A stretch of 64,000 bases of DNA from Corynebacterium deserti GIMN1.010 (GTDB taxonomy: Bacteria; Actinomycetota; Actinomycetes; Mycobacteriales; Mycobacteriaceae). Below are positions 45,688-56,275 of the stretch, in pieces (the first letter of the stretch is position 1; each line of letters begins with the position of its first letter). The stretch lies in NCBI RefSeq assembly GCF_001277995.1, contig NZ_CP009220.1:1922001-1986000 (forward strand), read 5' to 3'. The notes under the pieces are model-generated. The model saw only the letters and a program-made list of their open reading frames with translations. It did no database searches and had not been told where the DNA came from. A program made the translations under genes and the position numbers.

Positions 45688-47409
45688 ATGTTGACCTCGC
45701 AGATCTATTCGGTGTGGGCACCGCTGCCCCAGGACGTCCGACTCATCGTTAATGGCCAGACACATCCCATGACACGCAAAGCAGGCGGGTGGTGGCGCGC
45801 AGACGTCACAGCTCAGGCTGGCGACCGTTACGGTTTTTCGCTTTTCGACGGCTCCTCCTGGTCCAAACCTCTCCCCGACCCGAGGTCTCGTCAGCAACCG
45901 GACGGTATCCATGATCTCAGCGCCATCCCTGAGGATTCCTATCTGTGGGAGGACCAGCAGTGGACTGGCCGTATCCTTCCTGGTTCTGTCCTGTATGAGT
46001 TGCACGTGGGGTCGTTTAGCCCGCAAGGAAACTTTGAGGGGGTCGTCGACAAGCTCCCTTATCTGCGTGACCTCGGTGTCACCGCCATCGAGCTTATGCC
46101 CGTGCAGCCTTTTGGCGGCAACCGCAACTGGGGCTACGACGGTGTGCTGTGGCACGCGGTGCATGAGGGGTACGGTGGCCCTGCGGGCCTAAAAGCGCTT
46201 GTCGACGCCTCCCACCAGGCCGGCATCGCCGTCTACCTTGACGTTGTGTACAACCACTTTGGCCCTGATGGCAATTACAACGGCCAGTTTGGCCCCTACA
46301 CCGCCGGTGGTTCAACAGGCTGGGGTGATGTGGTCAATATTAATGGCCATGATTCGAACGAAGTGCGCAGCTATATTCTCGACGCCGCACGCCAATGGTT
46401 TGAAGACTTCCACATCGATGGCCTGCGCCTTGATGCCGTCCACTCCTTCGACGACCGTGGCGCCTACTCCCTCCTGGAACAACTTGCCGTTGTCGCCGAA
46501 GACGTCTCCGCGCAGTCCGGAATCCCGCGCTCGCTTATCGCCGAATCCGACCTCAACGACCACCGCATCGTTGCCTCCCGAGAAGCCGGTGGCTGTGGCG
46601 TGGACGCCCAGTGGGTCGACGATATTCACCACGCCCTCCACGCACTTGTCTCTGGAGAAACCAACGGCTACTACTGCGATTTTGGCACGGTAGAAACCTT
46701 AGCCACCACCCTTGCCCACGTGTTCGAGCACACCGGCAACTATTCGACGTTCCGCGGACGCAACCACGGACGTCCCGTGCGTGTTGATGTCACCCCCTCC
46801 TCCCGGTTTGTCACCTACACCACCACCCATGATCAAACCGGCAACCGTGCCACCGGCGATCGTCCATCGATGTCATTGACCCCAGAGCAGCAAGTCCTCA
46901 AAGCCGCCATCATCTACAGCTCCCCTTACACCCCAATGCTGTTTATGGGTGAAGAATACGGTGCACAAACCCCCTTCGCGTTCTTCTGCTCCCACACCGA
47001 CGATGAACTAAACCGCCTCACCTCAGAGGGCAGAAAACGAGAATTCGCCCGCCTGGGATGGAATGCCGATGAGATCCCAACTCCTCATCTGCAGTCCACG
47101 TATGAATCCTCCAAATTGGACTGGGAGTTCGCACCAGAACAACAACGCATCAACGACGCCTACAAGCAACTGTTGCGTCTGCGGCACACCTTAGGGTTCT
47201 CCCAACCGAATCTACTGTCCATTGACATTGATCACGGCGAGAAGTGGCTGTCCATGGCTAATGGACGTGGACGCATCGTGGCTAACTTCTCCGATGACAC
47301 AATTGAGGTCCCATTCGGTGGCGAATTGATCTACAGCTTCACGTCCCCGCGCGTAACTGCCAACTCCACTACCCTGCAACCGTGGAGTTTTGCGATTCTC
47401 CAACGCTAA
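45688..47409 (+). CDS. treZ: maltooligosyl trehalose trehalohydrolase
   Basis: This 573-residue GH13 enzyme releases trehalose from the TreY product. A short N-terminal beta domain (YSVWAPLPQDVRLIVNG) precedes the barrel. The nucleophile is in DGLRLDAVHSFDD (near 248), the acid in LIAESDLND (near 285), and the third aspartate in TTTHDQTGNRATGDR (near 378). The start codon lies almost against the divergent YigZ-like gene and has no clear ribosome site, so expression may be leaderless. A perfect bidirectional terminator separates it from ilvA. Confidence 0.95.
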   Translation: MLTSQIYSVWAPLPQDVRLIVNGQTHPMTRKAGGWWRADVTAQAGDRYGFSLFDGSSWSKPLPDPRSRQQPDGIHDLSAIPEDSYLWEDQQWTGRILPGSVLYELHVGSFSPQGNFEGVVDKLPYLRDLGVTAIELMPVQPFGGNRNWGYDGVLWHAVHEGYGGPAGLKALVDASHQAGIAVYLDVVYNHFGPDGNYNGQFGPYTAGGSTGWGDVVNINGHDSNEVRSYILDAARQWFEDFHIDGLRLDAVHSFDDRGAYSLLEQLAVVAEDVSAQSGIPRSLIAESDLNDHRIVASREAGGCGVDAQWVDDIHHALHALVSGETNGYYCDFGTVETLATTLAHVFEHTGNYSTFRGRNHGRPVRVDVTPSSRFVTYTTTHDQTGNRATGDRPSMSLTPEQQVLKAAIIYSSPYTPMLFMGEEYGAQTPFAFFCSHTDDELNRLTSEGRKREFARLGWNADEIPTPHLQSTYESSKLDWEFAPEQQRINDAYKQLLRLRHTLGFSQPNLLSIDIDHGEKWLSMANGRGRIVANFSDDTIEVPFGGELIYSFTSPRVTANSTTLQPWSFAILQR

Positions 47410-47427
47410 GCGCTTCTCGGAAACCAC

Positions 47428-47457
47428 AAAGGCACTGCTTCGGTGAGCAGTGCCTTT
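47428..47457. terminator. bidirectional terminator between treZ and ilvA
   Basis: AAAGGCACTGCT and AGCAGTGCCTTT form a perfect 12-bp stem with a 6-nt loop. Pyrimidine-rich ends on both strands serve the two convergent genes. Confidence 0.88.
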
Positions 47458-47466
47458 ATCATTTTC

Positions 47467-48777
47467 TTAGGTGAGGTACTCGTATTCCGGAGTGCCAGGC
47501 TCCAGGCGACGAGAATCAATTGCTGATTTCTCCAGACGCTCCAGCAATGGATCAAGTCCTGCAGCTTCACTCAGATGAATACCCACCAGCGCTGTTCCGG
47601 TTTCCCTGTTGTTGCGCTTGAGATATTCAAAAAGCGTGATGTCATCTTCAGGCCCAAGGATGTCTTCCAGGAAGTGACGCAATTGGCCTGGCTTTTGAGG
47701 AAAGTTGACCAAGAAATAGTGCTTCAAACCTCTGTGCACCAAAGAACGCTCAGCGATTTCCGCGTAACGCAGCACATCGTTGTTTCCGCCAGAGATGATG
47801 CACACAACGACGGAACCCGGTGAAAACTTCATTTCCCGCAGACCTGCGATAGACAATGCGCCTGCAGGTTCCGCGATGATACCCTCGTTTTGGTACAGAT
47901 CAAGCATCTCGGTGCACACGGCACCTTCAGTAGCGCTCATCATGTGGACGCGGCCCTGATTGCGCTCCACGATCTCGTAGTTAAGATCTCCCACGCGTTT
48001 CACCGCAGCGCCATCAACGAATGGATCCACAGTCTCTAAGGTGACAGGCCCTCCAGCGTGCAAGGCAGCTTGCATGGAGGCAGCTCCTGCTGGCTCAACA
48101 CCAACGATCGCAGTACGCGGTGCCATATCAGCCATGTAGCTGACCACACCGGCAAGCAATCCGCCACCGCCAACTGGGACCATCACATGATCAGCACTCT
48201 TGCCCATCGCCGTGAGCTGGGAGAGGATTTCCGCAGCCACGGTGCCCTGACCGACGACAGTGTTGCGGGCGTCGAAAGGCTCAATCAGCGTCGCACCAGT
48301 GCGCTCTGCGTCCTCGTGGGCTGCCGCAGATGCTTCATCAAAGTTATTGCCAGTGACCACGAGGGTGACAAAATCTCCACCGTGCACCATGATGCGATCG
48401 CGCTTTTGCTTCGGAGTTTGCACCGGCACATAGATACGTCCCTGCACACCCAACGACTTGCACACATACGCGACACCTTGAGCGTGGTTTCCTGCCGATG
48501 CCGCCACGATTCCAGCATCACGCTCACCCTGAGTCAGTTGCACACCCGAGTTCAGAGCACCGCGAATCTTGTAGGAACGAACATCCTGCAAGTCTTCGCG
48601 CTTAAGGTAGATTTCCGCTCCGGTTTCTTCCGACAACCGAGGGCAATACTGCAGTGGAGTTGGTGCGATCACCGAGGAAATTCGCGCCTGAGCCAATTGA
48701 ATGTCAGCGGCACGAATCAGCTCCGCCCCGCTCGTCATCACTCCTGGACTTTTCTCAGACACTTTGGTTTCACTCAT
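47467..48777 (-). CDS. ilvA: threonine dehydratase (biosynthetic)
   Basis: This 436-residue PLP enzyme makes 2-oxobutyrate from threonine, the first step to isoleucine. The PLP lysine is Lys70 in DVRSYKIRGALN. SAGNHAQGVAYVCKSLG and VPVGGGGLLAGV are the cofactor-binding motifs. A single C-terminal ACT-like regulatory domain (YFLVNFPQKPGQLRHFLEDILG onward) binds isoleucine and valine. Length and sequence follow C. glutamicum IlvA with several substitutions. Its upstream region is shared divergently with the secreted protein gene. Confidence 0.97.
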   Translation of the reverse strand: MSETKVSEKSPGVMTSGAELIRAADIQLAQARISSVIAPTPLQYCPRLSEETGAEIYLKREDLQDVRSYKIRGALNSGVQLTQGERDAGIVAASAGNHAQGVAYVCKSLGVQGRIYVPVQTPKQKRDRIMVHGGDFVTLVVTGNNFDEASAAAHEDAERTGATLIEPFDARNTVVGQGTVAAEILSQLTAMGKSADHVMVPVGGGGLLAGVVSYMADMAPRTAIVGVEPAGAASMQAALHAGGPVTLETVDPFVDGAAVKRVGDLNYEIVERNQGRVHMMSATEGAVCTEMLDLYQNEGIIAEPAGALSIAGLREMKFSPGSVVVCIISGGNNDVLRYAEIAERSLVHRGLKHYFLVNFPQKPGQLRHFLEDILGPEDDITLFEYLKRNNRETGTALVGIHLSEAAGLDPLLERLEKSAIDSRRLEPGTPEYEYLT

Positions 48778-49015
48778 GAGACATTAGTTTAATCCTCCGC
48801 ACGCCTATCAACTACTTTGGCATCAGTTTTCCCACGATTCAGGATTTGTTCTGCTAAACGGGATATAGTTTTCTGGCCAATAGTGAGGGTTTGGCACTAC
48901 ACTTTTCGGAAGTTATGGCCGGGTAACCCTGCCGTTTTATGTATCACATACACTATTGCCCATCTCATTCCAAAGACCAGATCCCAACCAGATCCCACCC
49001 GCCAGGAGAATAGTT

Positions 49016-49522
49016 TTGTCTTTGCGCCGAACTTCTTTGACCCTTGTTACGGCTACCGCTGTAGCGCTGTCCGCCTTCACCCCTGTGGCTCATGCACAAT
49101 CTTCTGATGTGCTTGGCAATGTGCAGGACAACATCACCTCTTCTCACCCTCTTGATGAAGACGGTAACCCAGTTGACGGCGCTGAGCAGTGGCCAGGCAG
49201 CGTCGAGGGCAGCTCCATGCTCAGCAGTGGCGAACTCCCCGCAGCACCTTCACTTGGCTCTTCCACCAAGAAGGACTCTGACGGCGACGGCGTTTCTGAT
49301 GAAGAGCAGGCACGCATCGATGAGCTGTCCCAGCTTCCTGTCATCGGTTCCCTGGTTGACCCTCCTGGCTGGGTTTCCATTCCTTTCGCCGTCGTTCAGG
49401 CATTTATGGCCATCACCGGCTTTGCCGCAACCGCAGCATCCGTCATGGTTCAGCTCAACCCTGAGTTCCGAAACACTTTGCGCGACATGCTCACACAGTT
49501 TGGCATCAACGTCGACGCTTAA
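49016..49522 (+). CDS. secreted protein with C-terminal hydrophobic segment
   Basis: The TTG at 49016 has AGGAGA with 6-nt spacing; ATG codons upstream lack a ribosome site. The product of 168 residues has a Sec signal peptide (LRRTSLTLVTATAVALSAFTPVAHA, cut before Q). An acidic, Ser-rich region with a calcium-loop-like DSDGDGVSDEE (near 92-102) follows. A hydrophobic stretch near 125-150 (WVSIPFAVVQAFMAITGFAATAASVMV) could anchor it in a membrane. I know of no function. Confidence 0.82.
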   Translation: MSLRRTSLTLVTATAVALSAFTPVAHAQSSDVLGNVQDNITSSHPLDEDGNPVDGAEQWPGSVEGSSMLSSGELPAAPSLGSSTKKDSDGDGVSDEEQARIDELSQLPVIGSLVDPPGWVSIPFAVVQAFMAITGFAATAASVMVQLNPEFRNTLRDMLTQFGINVDA

Positions 49523-49568
49523 GTCCAGGAATAAGTCAGGGAATAAGTCGACTAACACCTAACAACCG

Positions 49569-49619
49569 AAAGGGGTGTGTGCTCCCAGGAGAAAAATTCC
49601 TGGGAGCACACACCCCTTT
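49569..49619. terminator. very long bidirectional terminator
   Basis: AAAGGGGTGTGTGCTCCCAG continues to 49590, and its exact complement spans 49598-49619. This gives a 22-bp perfect stem with a 7-nt loop and T-runs at both ends. It separates the secreted-protein gene from the convergent MetE-like gene. Confidence 0.9.
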
Positions 49620-49654
49620 TATGTCGCTGAAACTAGCAACCCTCGGCTACTAGC

Positions 49655-50860
49655 TTAGAACAGCTCCTTGGTAGCGATACGAGCGCCCTCAACAAGGGAC
49701 TCCAGCTTTGCCCATGCGATCTGAGAGTGCAGACGTCCGCCGAGGCCACAGTCGGTGGAAGCAATAACGTTTTCAGGGCCGACGAGCTTAGCGAACTGAA
49801 CGATGCGGTCAGCAACCAGGCGTGGGTGCTCAACAGCGTTCATGGCGTGGGAGACAACACCTGGGTAGATGACAGTGCCTTCAGGCAGCTTGTGATCTTC
49901 CCAAACGCGCCACTCGTGTGCGTGGCGTGGAGATGCGCCTTCGAAGGAGAAGCCGCCGACCTCTGCGCGCAGGATCTCTTCGATAATGTCGCCGAATGGG
50001 ATGTCAGTGACGTGTGGGCCGTGCCAGGAGCCCCAGCAGATGTGGAGACGGGTCTGTTCCTTTGGAAGACCCTTGAGAGCGTGGTTGATGGAATCGATGC
50101 GGGTACCGATCCAGTTGAGGTAATCGTCAACGCTTGGCTCTGGGTTGATCTGGTCCCATGCTTCAGCAAGGTCAGGTGCGTCGAGCTGGACAGTCAGGCC
50201 AGCGTCGGTGATGATCTTGTATTCCTGAGCAAGTGCGTCTGCACATGCTGCGACAACTTCTTCGTCGGTGTCGTAGAACTTATTGGTCAAACGTGCTGCG
50301 GATCCTGGGGACAGTGCTGCGACGAAGCCGGAGGTGGCTCCTGCCGCCTCCATGCCCTTCTTCAGCAGGTCAACGTCGGTCTGGGTTTCTTTTTGACCGA
50401 TGTAGGTAATGGGGCCAGTGAACTCTGGGTTAGCCACAGATGCGCGGCCGGTGAAGATGCCCGAGATTGGATCCTCATATGCCTCGCGGAACTTTTCACG
50501 GTCGCGACGATCAGCGAAGCTAGTGAGCTTGATGTTGCCCGGGGTGGAGCGAACGACTTCCTGGGATGCCCAACGGTCGGTGTCGGTCATGGTGAGGCCG
50601 CCGAGGCGGGTGAAGGAGTAATTCCACCATGCGCCGAAGTCGACTGCACCGGAGGTGACGTGGCCGTACTCGCCTTCGTTGATGATGTCGATGCCGAGGT
50701 CAACCTGACGCTTAACTACCTCATCGACAGAGGTCTGAAGGATCTCGAAGAACTTCTCGTCGCTGATGTCGCCGCTTGCGCGCTTATCGTTGGCGTCGAG
50801 CAGTTCTGGGGTACGAGGGAGCGAACCCACGTGGGTAGTCCGGATGTGGTCAATGCTCAT
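49655..50860 (-). CDS. cobalamin-independent methionine synthase (MetE) core-like protein
   Basis: The 401-residue protein is a single catalytic barrel resembling the C-terminal half of MetE, with no N-terminal duplicate barrel. Zinc-ligand motifs are present: the histidine in RLHICWGSWHG (near 266), the glutamate in GGFSFEGASPRHAHEW (near 300), and the cysteine in IASTDCGLGGR (near 372). Full-length MetE is about 750 residues. Core-MetE proteins use a methyl donor other than polyglutamyl-methyltetrahydrofolate or act in other thiol methylations, so the substrate is open. Confidence 0.88.
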   Translation of the reverse strand: MSIDHIRTTHVGSLPRTPELLDANDKRASGDISDEKFFEILQTSVDEVVKRQVDLGIDIINEGEYGHVTSGAVDFGAWWNYSFTRLGGLTMTDTDRWASQEVVRSTPGNIKLTSFADRRDREKFREAYEDPISGIFTGRASVANPEFTGPITYIGQKETQTDVDLLKKGMEAAGATSGFVAALSPGSAARLTNKFYDTDEEVVAACADALAQEYKIITDAGLTVQLDAPDLAEAWDQINPEPSVDDYLNWIGTRIDSINHALKGLPKEQTRLHICWGSWHGPHVTDIPFGDIIEEILRAEVGGFSFEGASPRHAHEWRVWEDHKLPEGTVIYPGVVSHAMNAVEHPRLVADRIVQFAKLVGPENVIASTDCGLGGRLHSQIAWAKLESLVEGARIATKELF

Positions 50861-51086
50861 TGAAAATCCAATCTGGGGTTGAAAAAAATTATCAAACTAT
50901 CATTCGACTCTAACCGCTTTCTCGTTGACCGTCGGCACCGTGTCGAGGGTTTTATTCATGTATACGAACTTTCTACCCCTGCATGTGGGCAATCCCGAGA
51001 AATCCGTGAGTGAATCCCCAGCACAATGCCGACAGTGAAGAAAAAGCATGTGCACCGATGTGGTGTCAGTATGGTGTCGGTGTGGT

Positions 51087-54000
51087 TTAGCCGAGAATTC
51101 CCGGCCCCATGGTGGCCTTAAGATCACCCATCAAGCTTGCTGACCTATTGACGCGGAGGTGATCACCCAAGATCATGACGGTTGAATTATCACCATCAAT
51201 GAGGTTGAGATACACATCTGATTCACCCTTGTTGTCCACCAGCACCTGCTTAAGCTTGGCGATATTCGACATGGTGCACTGATCGGTACGCATAGAGAGA
51301 CGCAGTGGCAGGCCTTGGCCGTTGCCGGGACCAAGTTCAGGCACGCGCAGATCGTCACAGAACAAGCTCATGCGGTCTTCTCGGATGGAGATATGTGCCT
51401 TGGCCAGGATGATGTTGTCTTCCACAATCATGGATCCGACGATGGAATACACCTTGTTAAACACGAGCAGTTCCACGGATGCACCGTTGTGATCTTCAAT
51501 GGTGACGATCGCCCATGGCGAGCCGTCCTTTTTGGAGAATCTGCGGTCAACGCTGGAAATAATGCCACCGACGGTGACTTCTGCCCCATGCTTGAGTTCA
51601 CCGGCAACTATTGTGGTCAGCTGGGTATCCACCTGCGCGGCGATGGCGTCTTCATAACCGTCCAGTGGGTGGCCAGAAACGTAAAGTCCCAACATTTCGC
51701 GTTCCAGGGCGAGTTCGTGTTTACGATCCCATTCCTCGTCAGGCACGGTGATATGGAAGAAGCTGCCTACTTCTTCGGTGTCTTCGGATCCAAAGGCTGC
51801 AAATAGGTCGAATTGTCCCTTATCGGCGGCCTTCTTGGTGGCAATAACGGAATCGACGGCGTCTTCAAAGACCAGCATGAGGCCTTTTCGAGGATGGCCC
51901 AACGAGTCGAAGGCACCCGCCTTGATCAACGATTCCGTGATGCGCTTGTTGCATGGCAAGGTATCGATCTTGTCCAAGTAGTCAGAGAAGTCCTTGAACA
52001 AACCTTTTTCTTTACGCGTTTCCAAAATGGAATCAACCACTTCGGAACCAACGTTGCGGATAGCACCAAGGCCGTAGCGAATGTCGGTGCCCACAGGAAG
52101 GAAGTTGAGGGTGGATTCGTTGATGTCCGGAGACAGCACCCTGATGCCTAGGTGGCGGCAGTCTGCAAGATAAATCGCGGACTTATCCTTGTTGTCACCC
52201 ACAGAGGTCAGCAGTGCCGCCATGTACTCAGGGGCATAGTGAGCCTTCAGGTAGGCAGTCCAGAAGGACACCAAACCGTAACCAGCCGCGTGGGATTTGT
52301 TAAACGCATATCCTGCAAACGGCAGGATGGTATCCCACAGCGTCTTGATGGCAGCATCGGAGTAGCCGTTGGCCTTCATTCCGGCTTCGAAGTTGGCAAA
52401 CTCCTTTTCCAGCACTTCGGGCTTTTTCTTACCCATAGCTTTACGGAAACCATCTGCTTGGCCTGCGGTGTAGTTGGCCACCTTCTGAGAGATCCTCATG
52501 ATCTGCTCCTGATACACGATCAGGCCGTAGGTCTCGCCAAGGATTTCTTCCAACGCTTCTTCAAGCTCTGGGTGGATAGGAGTGATTGGCTTTCTACCGT
52601 TTTTGCGGTCTGCATAGTCCCAGTGTGCATTCACACCCATGGGGCCTGGTCGGTAGAGCGCGAGCGCTGCGACGATGTCATTGAAGCCAGTTGGCTGCAT
52701 GCGCTTAAGTAGTTCCTGCATGCCACCGCCATCGAGCTGGAACACACCAAGCGTTTCACCACGGCCAAGGAGTTTGTATGTCTCCTCATCTTCGATAGCG
52801 AGGTTTTCCAGGTCAAGTTCTTCACCGTTGCGGTTGGCTTTAATGTTTTCGATGGCGTCACCGATGACGGTGAGGTTTCGAAGACCCAGGAAGTCCATCT
52901 TCAACAGGCCGATGGCTTCACACGCTGGGTAGTCCCAGCCTGTGATGAGGGCGCCGTCGGCAGGGCGCTTCCACATGGGGATACAGTCCAGTAGTGGGAC
53001 TGAGGACATAATCACGGCGCAGGCGTGCACACCAGATTGGCGGACCACGCCTTCAAGGCCACGCGCGGTGTCGTAGATGCGCTTGACGTCGGGGTCAGTT
53101 TCGATCAGCTGGCGGACAGCACCTGCTTCATTGTAGCGAGGGTGTTCTGGATCGGTGATACCTGACAAAGGAATGTCTTTGGCCATGATGGCTGGTGGCA
53201 AGTCTTTGATCACGCGGTCAGCGATTTGGTAACCCGGCTGGCCCATCTGCACGCGGGCAGAGTCTTTCAGCGCCTGCTTGGTTTTCACCGTACCGAAGGT
53301 GATCACCTGGGCAATCTTGTCTTCGCCCCAGCGATCGGCTGCGTAGCGGATCATTTCACCGCGGCGGCGATCGTCGAAGTCGATATCGATATCAGGTGCG
53401 GATGGACGTTCAGGGTTGAGGAAGCGCTCAAACAGAAGACCGTGTTCCATCGGGTCGATGTTGGTAATCGTTAAGGCGTAGGCCACCAATGCGCCTGCTG
53501 CAGAACCACGGCCAGGACCAACACGGATGCCGATGGAACGGGCATGCTTGATGAGCTCGGCGACGATAAGGAAGTAGGAAGGGTAACCCTTCATGTCAAT
53601 AACGGAGATCTCATACTCCGCGCGCTCAATGTAGTCTTCTGGGACCTTTTGTCCTGGGAAGCGATCTTCAAGACCGGCCATCACTTCGTGGTGAAGCCAC
53701 GAAGTTGGGGTGTGACCTTCTGGAACGTCAGCGATGGGCATGCGGTCGTGGGGGTGCTCTTCCCAGATCTCGCCATAGTCTTGGACACGCTCGGCGATCC
53801 ATAGGGTGTTGTCGCAGCCCTCGGGAACCATATCGTCCCACAGTGCACGCATTTCTTCGGCTGATTTCACATAATAGCCGGTGCCACCGAATTTGAAGCG
53901 GTCTTCGTCGTGAAGCGTTTTTCCTGTTTGCACGCAGAGCATTGCTTCGTGGGCTTGGGCCTGCGATTCAAGGACATAGTGGCAATCGTTGGTCACCAGC

Positions 54001-54653
54001 GGAGGCAGGTTGAGCTTGCGGCCAATTTCCAACAGCTCGCTGCGCACTCGGGTTTCAATGTCGAGGCCATGATCCATGAGCTCAAGGAAGTAGTTATCGC
54101 GGCCGTAGATGTCTTGCCACATGGCGGCAGCTTCCAAAGCCTCATCGAATTGTCCAAGGCGCAGGCGCGTTTGAACATCGCCAGAGGGGCAGCCGGTGGT
54201 GGCGATGATGCCTTCAGCGCGCTCAGCGATGATTTCTGCGTCCATGCGTGGCCACTTACCTAGTTGCCCCTCATAGGATGCCATCGAGGACAAGTAGAAC
54301 AGGTTGCGCAAACCCGTGGCGTTTTCCGCCAGCATCGTTTGGTGCAGGTAAGCGCCGGATGCGGAGACGTCGTCTGATTTTTGGTGTGGTTCACCCCAGC
54401 GCACTCGCTCTTTGTTAAAGCGAGACTCCGGTGCCAGATACGCCTCAATACCGATGATGGGCTTGACACCCATTTCGGTCATTTTTCGGTAGAAAGGATT
54501 GGATCCGTACATGTTGCCGTGGTCGGTAATGCCGACGGCAGGCATGCCTTGGTTTTTCACCTCATCGGCCAACATATCGATCTTGGCCATTCCATCGAGC
54601 ATTGAAAACTCGGTGTGGTTGTGAAGATGTACAAATGAGGAGTTCTTGGCCAT
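51087..54653 (-). CDS. dnaE1: DNA polymerase III alpha subunit
   Basis: This 1188-residue replicative polymerase starts at the ATG at 54653 ([21 protein letters not shown]). The N-terminal PHP domain has HLHNHTEFS and [10 protein letters not shown]. The C-family polymerase core contains [14 protein letters not shown] and [14 protein letters not shown] with the catalytic aspartates, and [19 protein letters not shown]. The C-terminal OB-fold includes [19 protein letters not shown]. It is the main replicative enzyme; ImuC/DnaE2 is shorter and lacks this context. Confidence 0.97.
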   Translation of the reverse strand: MAKNSSFVHLHNHTEFSMLDGMAKIDMLADEVKNQGMPAVGITDHGNMYGSNPFYRKMTEMGVKPIIGIEAYLAPESRFNKERVRWGEPHQKSDDVSASGAYLHQTMLAENATGLRNLFYLSSMASYEGQLGKWPRMDAEIIAERAEGIIATTGCPSGDVQTRLRLGQFDEALEAAAMWQDIYGRDNYFLELMDHGLDIETRVRSELLEIGRKLNLPPLVTNDCHYVLESQAQAHEAMLCVQTGKTLHDEDRFKFGGTGYYVKSAEEMRALWDDMVPEGCDNTLWIAERVQDYGEIWEEHPHDRMPIADVPEGHTPTSWLHHEVMAGLEDRFPGQKVPEDYIERAEYEISVIDMKGYPSYFLIVAELIKHARSIGIRVGPGRGSAAGALVAYALTITNIDPMEHGLLFERFLNPERPSAPDIDIDFDDRRRGEMIRYAADRWGEDKIAQVITFGTVKTKQALKDSARVQMGQPGYQIADRVIKDLPPAIMAKDIPLSGITDPEHPRYNEAGAVRQLIETDPDVKRIYDTARGLEGVVRQSGVHACAVIMSSVPLLDCIPMWKRPADGALITGWDYPACEAIGLLKMDFLGLRNLTVIGDAIENIKANRNGEELDLENLAIEDEETYKLLGRGETLGVFQLDGGGMQELLKRMQPTGFNDIVAALALYRPGPMGVNAHWDYADRKNGRKPITPIHPELEEALEEILGETYGLIVYQEQIMRISQKVANYTAGQADGFRKAMGKKKPEVLEKEFANFEAGMKANGYSDAAIKTLWDTILPFAGYAFNKSHAAGYGLVSFWTAYLKAHYAPEYMAALLTSVGDNKDKSAIYLADCRHLGIRVLSPDINESTLNFLPVGTDIRYGLGAIRNVGSEVVDSILETRKEKGLFKDFSDYLDKIDTLPCNKRITESLIKAGAFDSLGHPRKGLMLVFEDAVDSVIATKKAADKGQFDLFAAFGSEDTEEVGSFFHITVPDEEWDRKHELALEREMLGLYVSGHPLDGYEDAIAAQVDTQLTTIVAGELKHGAEVTVGGIISSVDRRFSKKDGSPWAIVTIEDHNGASVELLVFNKVYSIVGSMIVEDNIILAKAHISIREDRMSLFCDDLRVPELGPGNGQGLPLRLSMRTDQCTMSNIAKLKQVLVDNKGESDVYLNLIDGDNSTVMILGDHLRVNRSASLMGDLKATMGPGILG

Positions 54654-54760
54654 GTGGCACAGTCTAGCCACCAGATTACATTGGTGAAACTCCCCTAAAT
54701 GCGGGCACAGACAGGATGCGGTAGGGCCACTTCTCCGCCACGGGTATAGGGTGACCTTCT

Positions 54761-55609
54761 ATGATCTATGGCGTTATCGCTTATCTAGGCTGGGGCCTTT
54801 TCCCCGCCTACTTCCCCATCCTTCTCCCCGCCGGTCCTGTAGAAATTTTGGCCCAACGCATCATGTGGACCGCGATTTTGATGATGATCATCATCACCTT
54901 GACGAGGGGTTGGAAAGAGCTACGGGCCGCTGACCTTGGAACCTGGTTGAGGGTGGTGGTGGCATCACTGTTTATCGCCGGAAACTGGCTGATTTACGTC
55001 ATTGCGGTGAACTCTGGCCATGTCACGGAAGCTGCGTTGGGCTATTTTATTAACCCACTGGTCAGCGTTGTGTTTGGCATTATTTTCTTCAAAGAACAAC
55101 TGCGCAAAATGCAGATGAGTGCTGTTGCTATCGCCACGGTCGGCGTCTTGGTGCTCACGTTCTTGAGTGGCCAGCCACCGTATTTGGCGCTGAGCTTGGC
55201 ATTTACTTTTGGTGTCTACGGTGTGCTGAAGAAAGAAGTGAAGCTTTCTGCTATTGCTTCGCTCACGGCAGAAACTCTCGTGCTGTTTCCTTTCGCGTTT
55301 GCCTACATCGTGTGGCTGGAAATCTCTGGCCAAGGCACGTTCTTTAACAACGGTATTGGCCACAGCGCGTTGTTGATGAGCTCCGGCTTGGTAACGGCCA
55401 TTCCGCTGCTTATGTTCGCCCTCGCGGCCAAGGCCATTCCGCTGTCCACCGTCGGCATGTTGCAATATCTCACCCCAACCATGCAGATGCTGTGGGCATT
55501 GTTTGTGGTCAACGAATCAGTAGAACCAATGCGTTGGTTCGGATTCGTTTTCATTTGGATCGCAATTACTATTTACATCACAGATAGCCTGCTTAAGAAT
55601 CGGCAATAG
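54761..55609 (+). CDS. rarD: RarD-like EamA family transporter
   Basis: The 282-residue protein has ten hydrophobic helices, from YGVIAYLGWGLFPAYFPILLP to FGFVFIWIAITIYITDSLL. RarD features are visible: PVEILAQRIMWT, NWLIYVIAVNSGHVTEAALGYFINPL (near 70-95), and MLQYLTPTMQMLWALFV. RarD proteins belong to the drug/metabolite transporter superfamily; the natural substrate is not known. It is followed by a 327-bp AT-rich gap. Confidence 0.88.
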   Translation: MIYGVIAYLGWGLFPAYFPILLPAGPVEILAQRIMWTAILMMIIITLTRGWKELRAADLGTWLRVVVASLFIAGNWLIYVIAVNSGHVTEAALGYFINPLVSVVFGIIFFKEQLRKMQMSAVAIATVGVLVLTFLSGQPPYLALSLAFTFGVYGVLKKEVKLSAIASLTAETLVLFPFAFAYIVWLEISGQGTFFNNGIGHSALLMSSGLVTAIPLLMFALAAKAIPLSTVGMLQYLTPTMQMLWALFVVNESVEPMRWFGFVFIWIAITIYITDSLLKNRQ

Positions 55610-55936
55610 CAGTATCAATATATATCCGCATATATCCGCGTCTATCAGGAATATAATCGCACTTTGAAACCGCATCATTAAAAATTGGAACCCTATTTAC
55701 ACCTAAGAAGCTGAAGCGGTGTTCCCCTCAAAATCAAAAATCCACGATGCCCGAATCTGTGCGAAAATTCCAGTGGGAAAGAAAACCGAACCACACCTCC
55801 GAGCGTGAAATTTTATATTAGCCCCAAAGGTATATGCTGATTTATATAAGAATTGGCTTTCGACACACTTAACTTATACCGCTGAAATCCTTTTCAGTGA
55901 CTTAGCTTGTTTTTATGAGATTTCGAGGATCCGACA
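55610..55936. other. AT-rich intergenic region before the lipoprotein gene
   Basis: These 327 bp hold no gene I can support. A perfect tandem repeat TATATCCGC(A/G) occurs twice at 55621-55640, and further AT-rich tracts lie near 55680 and 55815-55850. Composition drops sharply compared with dnaE1 and rarD, marking the edge of a variable region. Confidence 0.6.
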
Positions 55937-56241
55937 ATGAATAGGTCCAGCTTTCGTAGAGCCTTTTATATAATAATTTGCTCTATTTCTCTCTACTCCT
56001 GTGCTTCCTTCCCTGTGGATTCGGAAGGCACTCTAGATCGTGCTCGCGGCGATGAACTCGTAGTTGGAATATCGGAAAACAAACCTTGGACGCAAACTAG
56101 CGGAACTGGTAGATATTCAGGCATAGAAGTCGATCTCATTGAAGGCTTCGCAGACACAATCGACGCAGATGTGAAATGGCTACATGCCCCAGAATCAGTA
56201 CTGGCCGAAAAAATCAAAAACGGCCAGCTTGATCTCATGAT

Positions 56242-56266
56242 TGAACTAGCCCCCGAAAGTTGGACT
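56242..56266 (+). repeat. left terminal inverted repeat of the IS3 element
   Basis: 25 bp, exactly complementary to 57654-57678; adjoins target copy GAT at 56239-56241. Confidence 0.93.
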
Positions 56267-56275
56267 GGTTTAATT

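Noticed and set aside
49727..50863. 378-codon plus-strand frame
   Set aside because: Antisense to the MetE-core-like gene; repetitive Val/Asp composition typical of reverse-frame reading of a real gene.
55610..55936. Attachment site or prophage end near the AT-rich gap
   Set aside because: No integrase, tRNA or long direct repeat; only a 10-bp tandem repeat.
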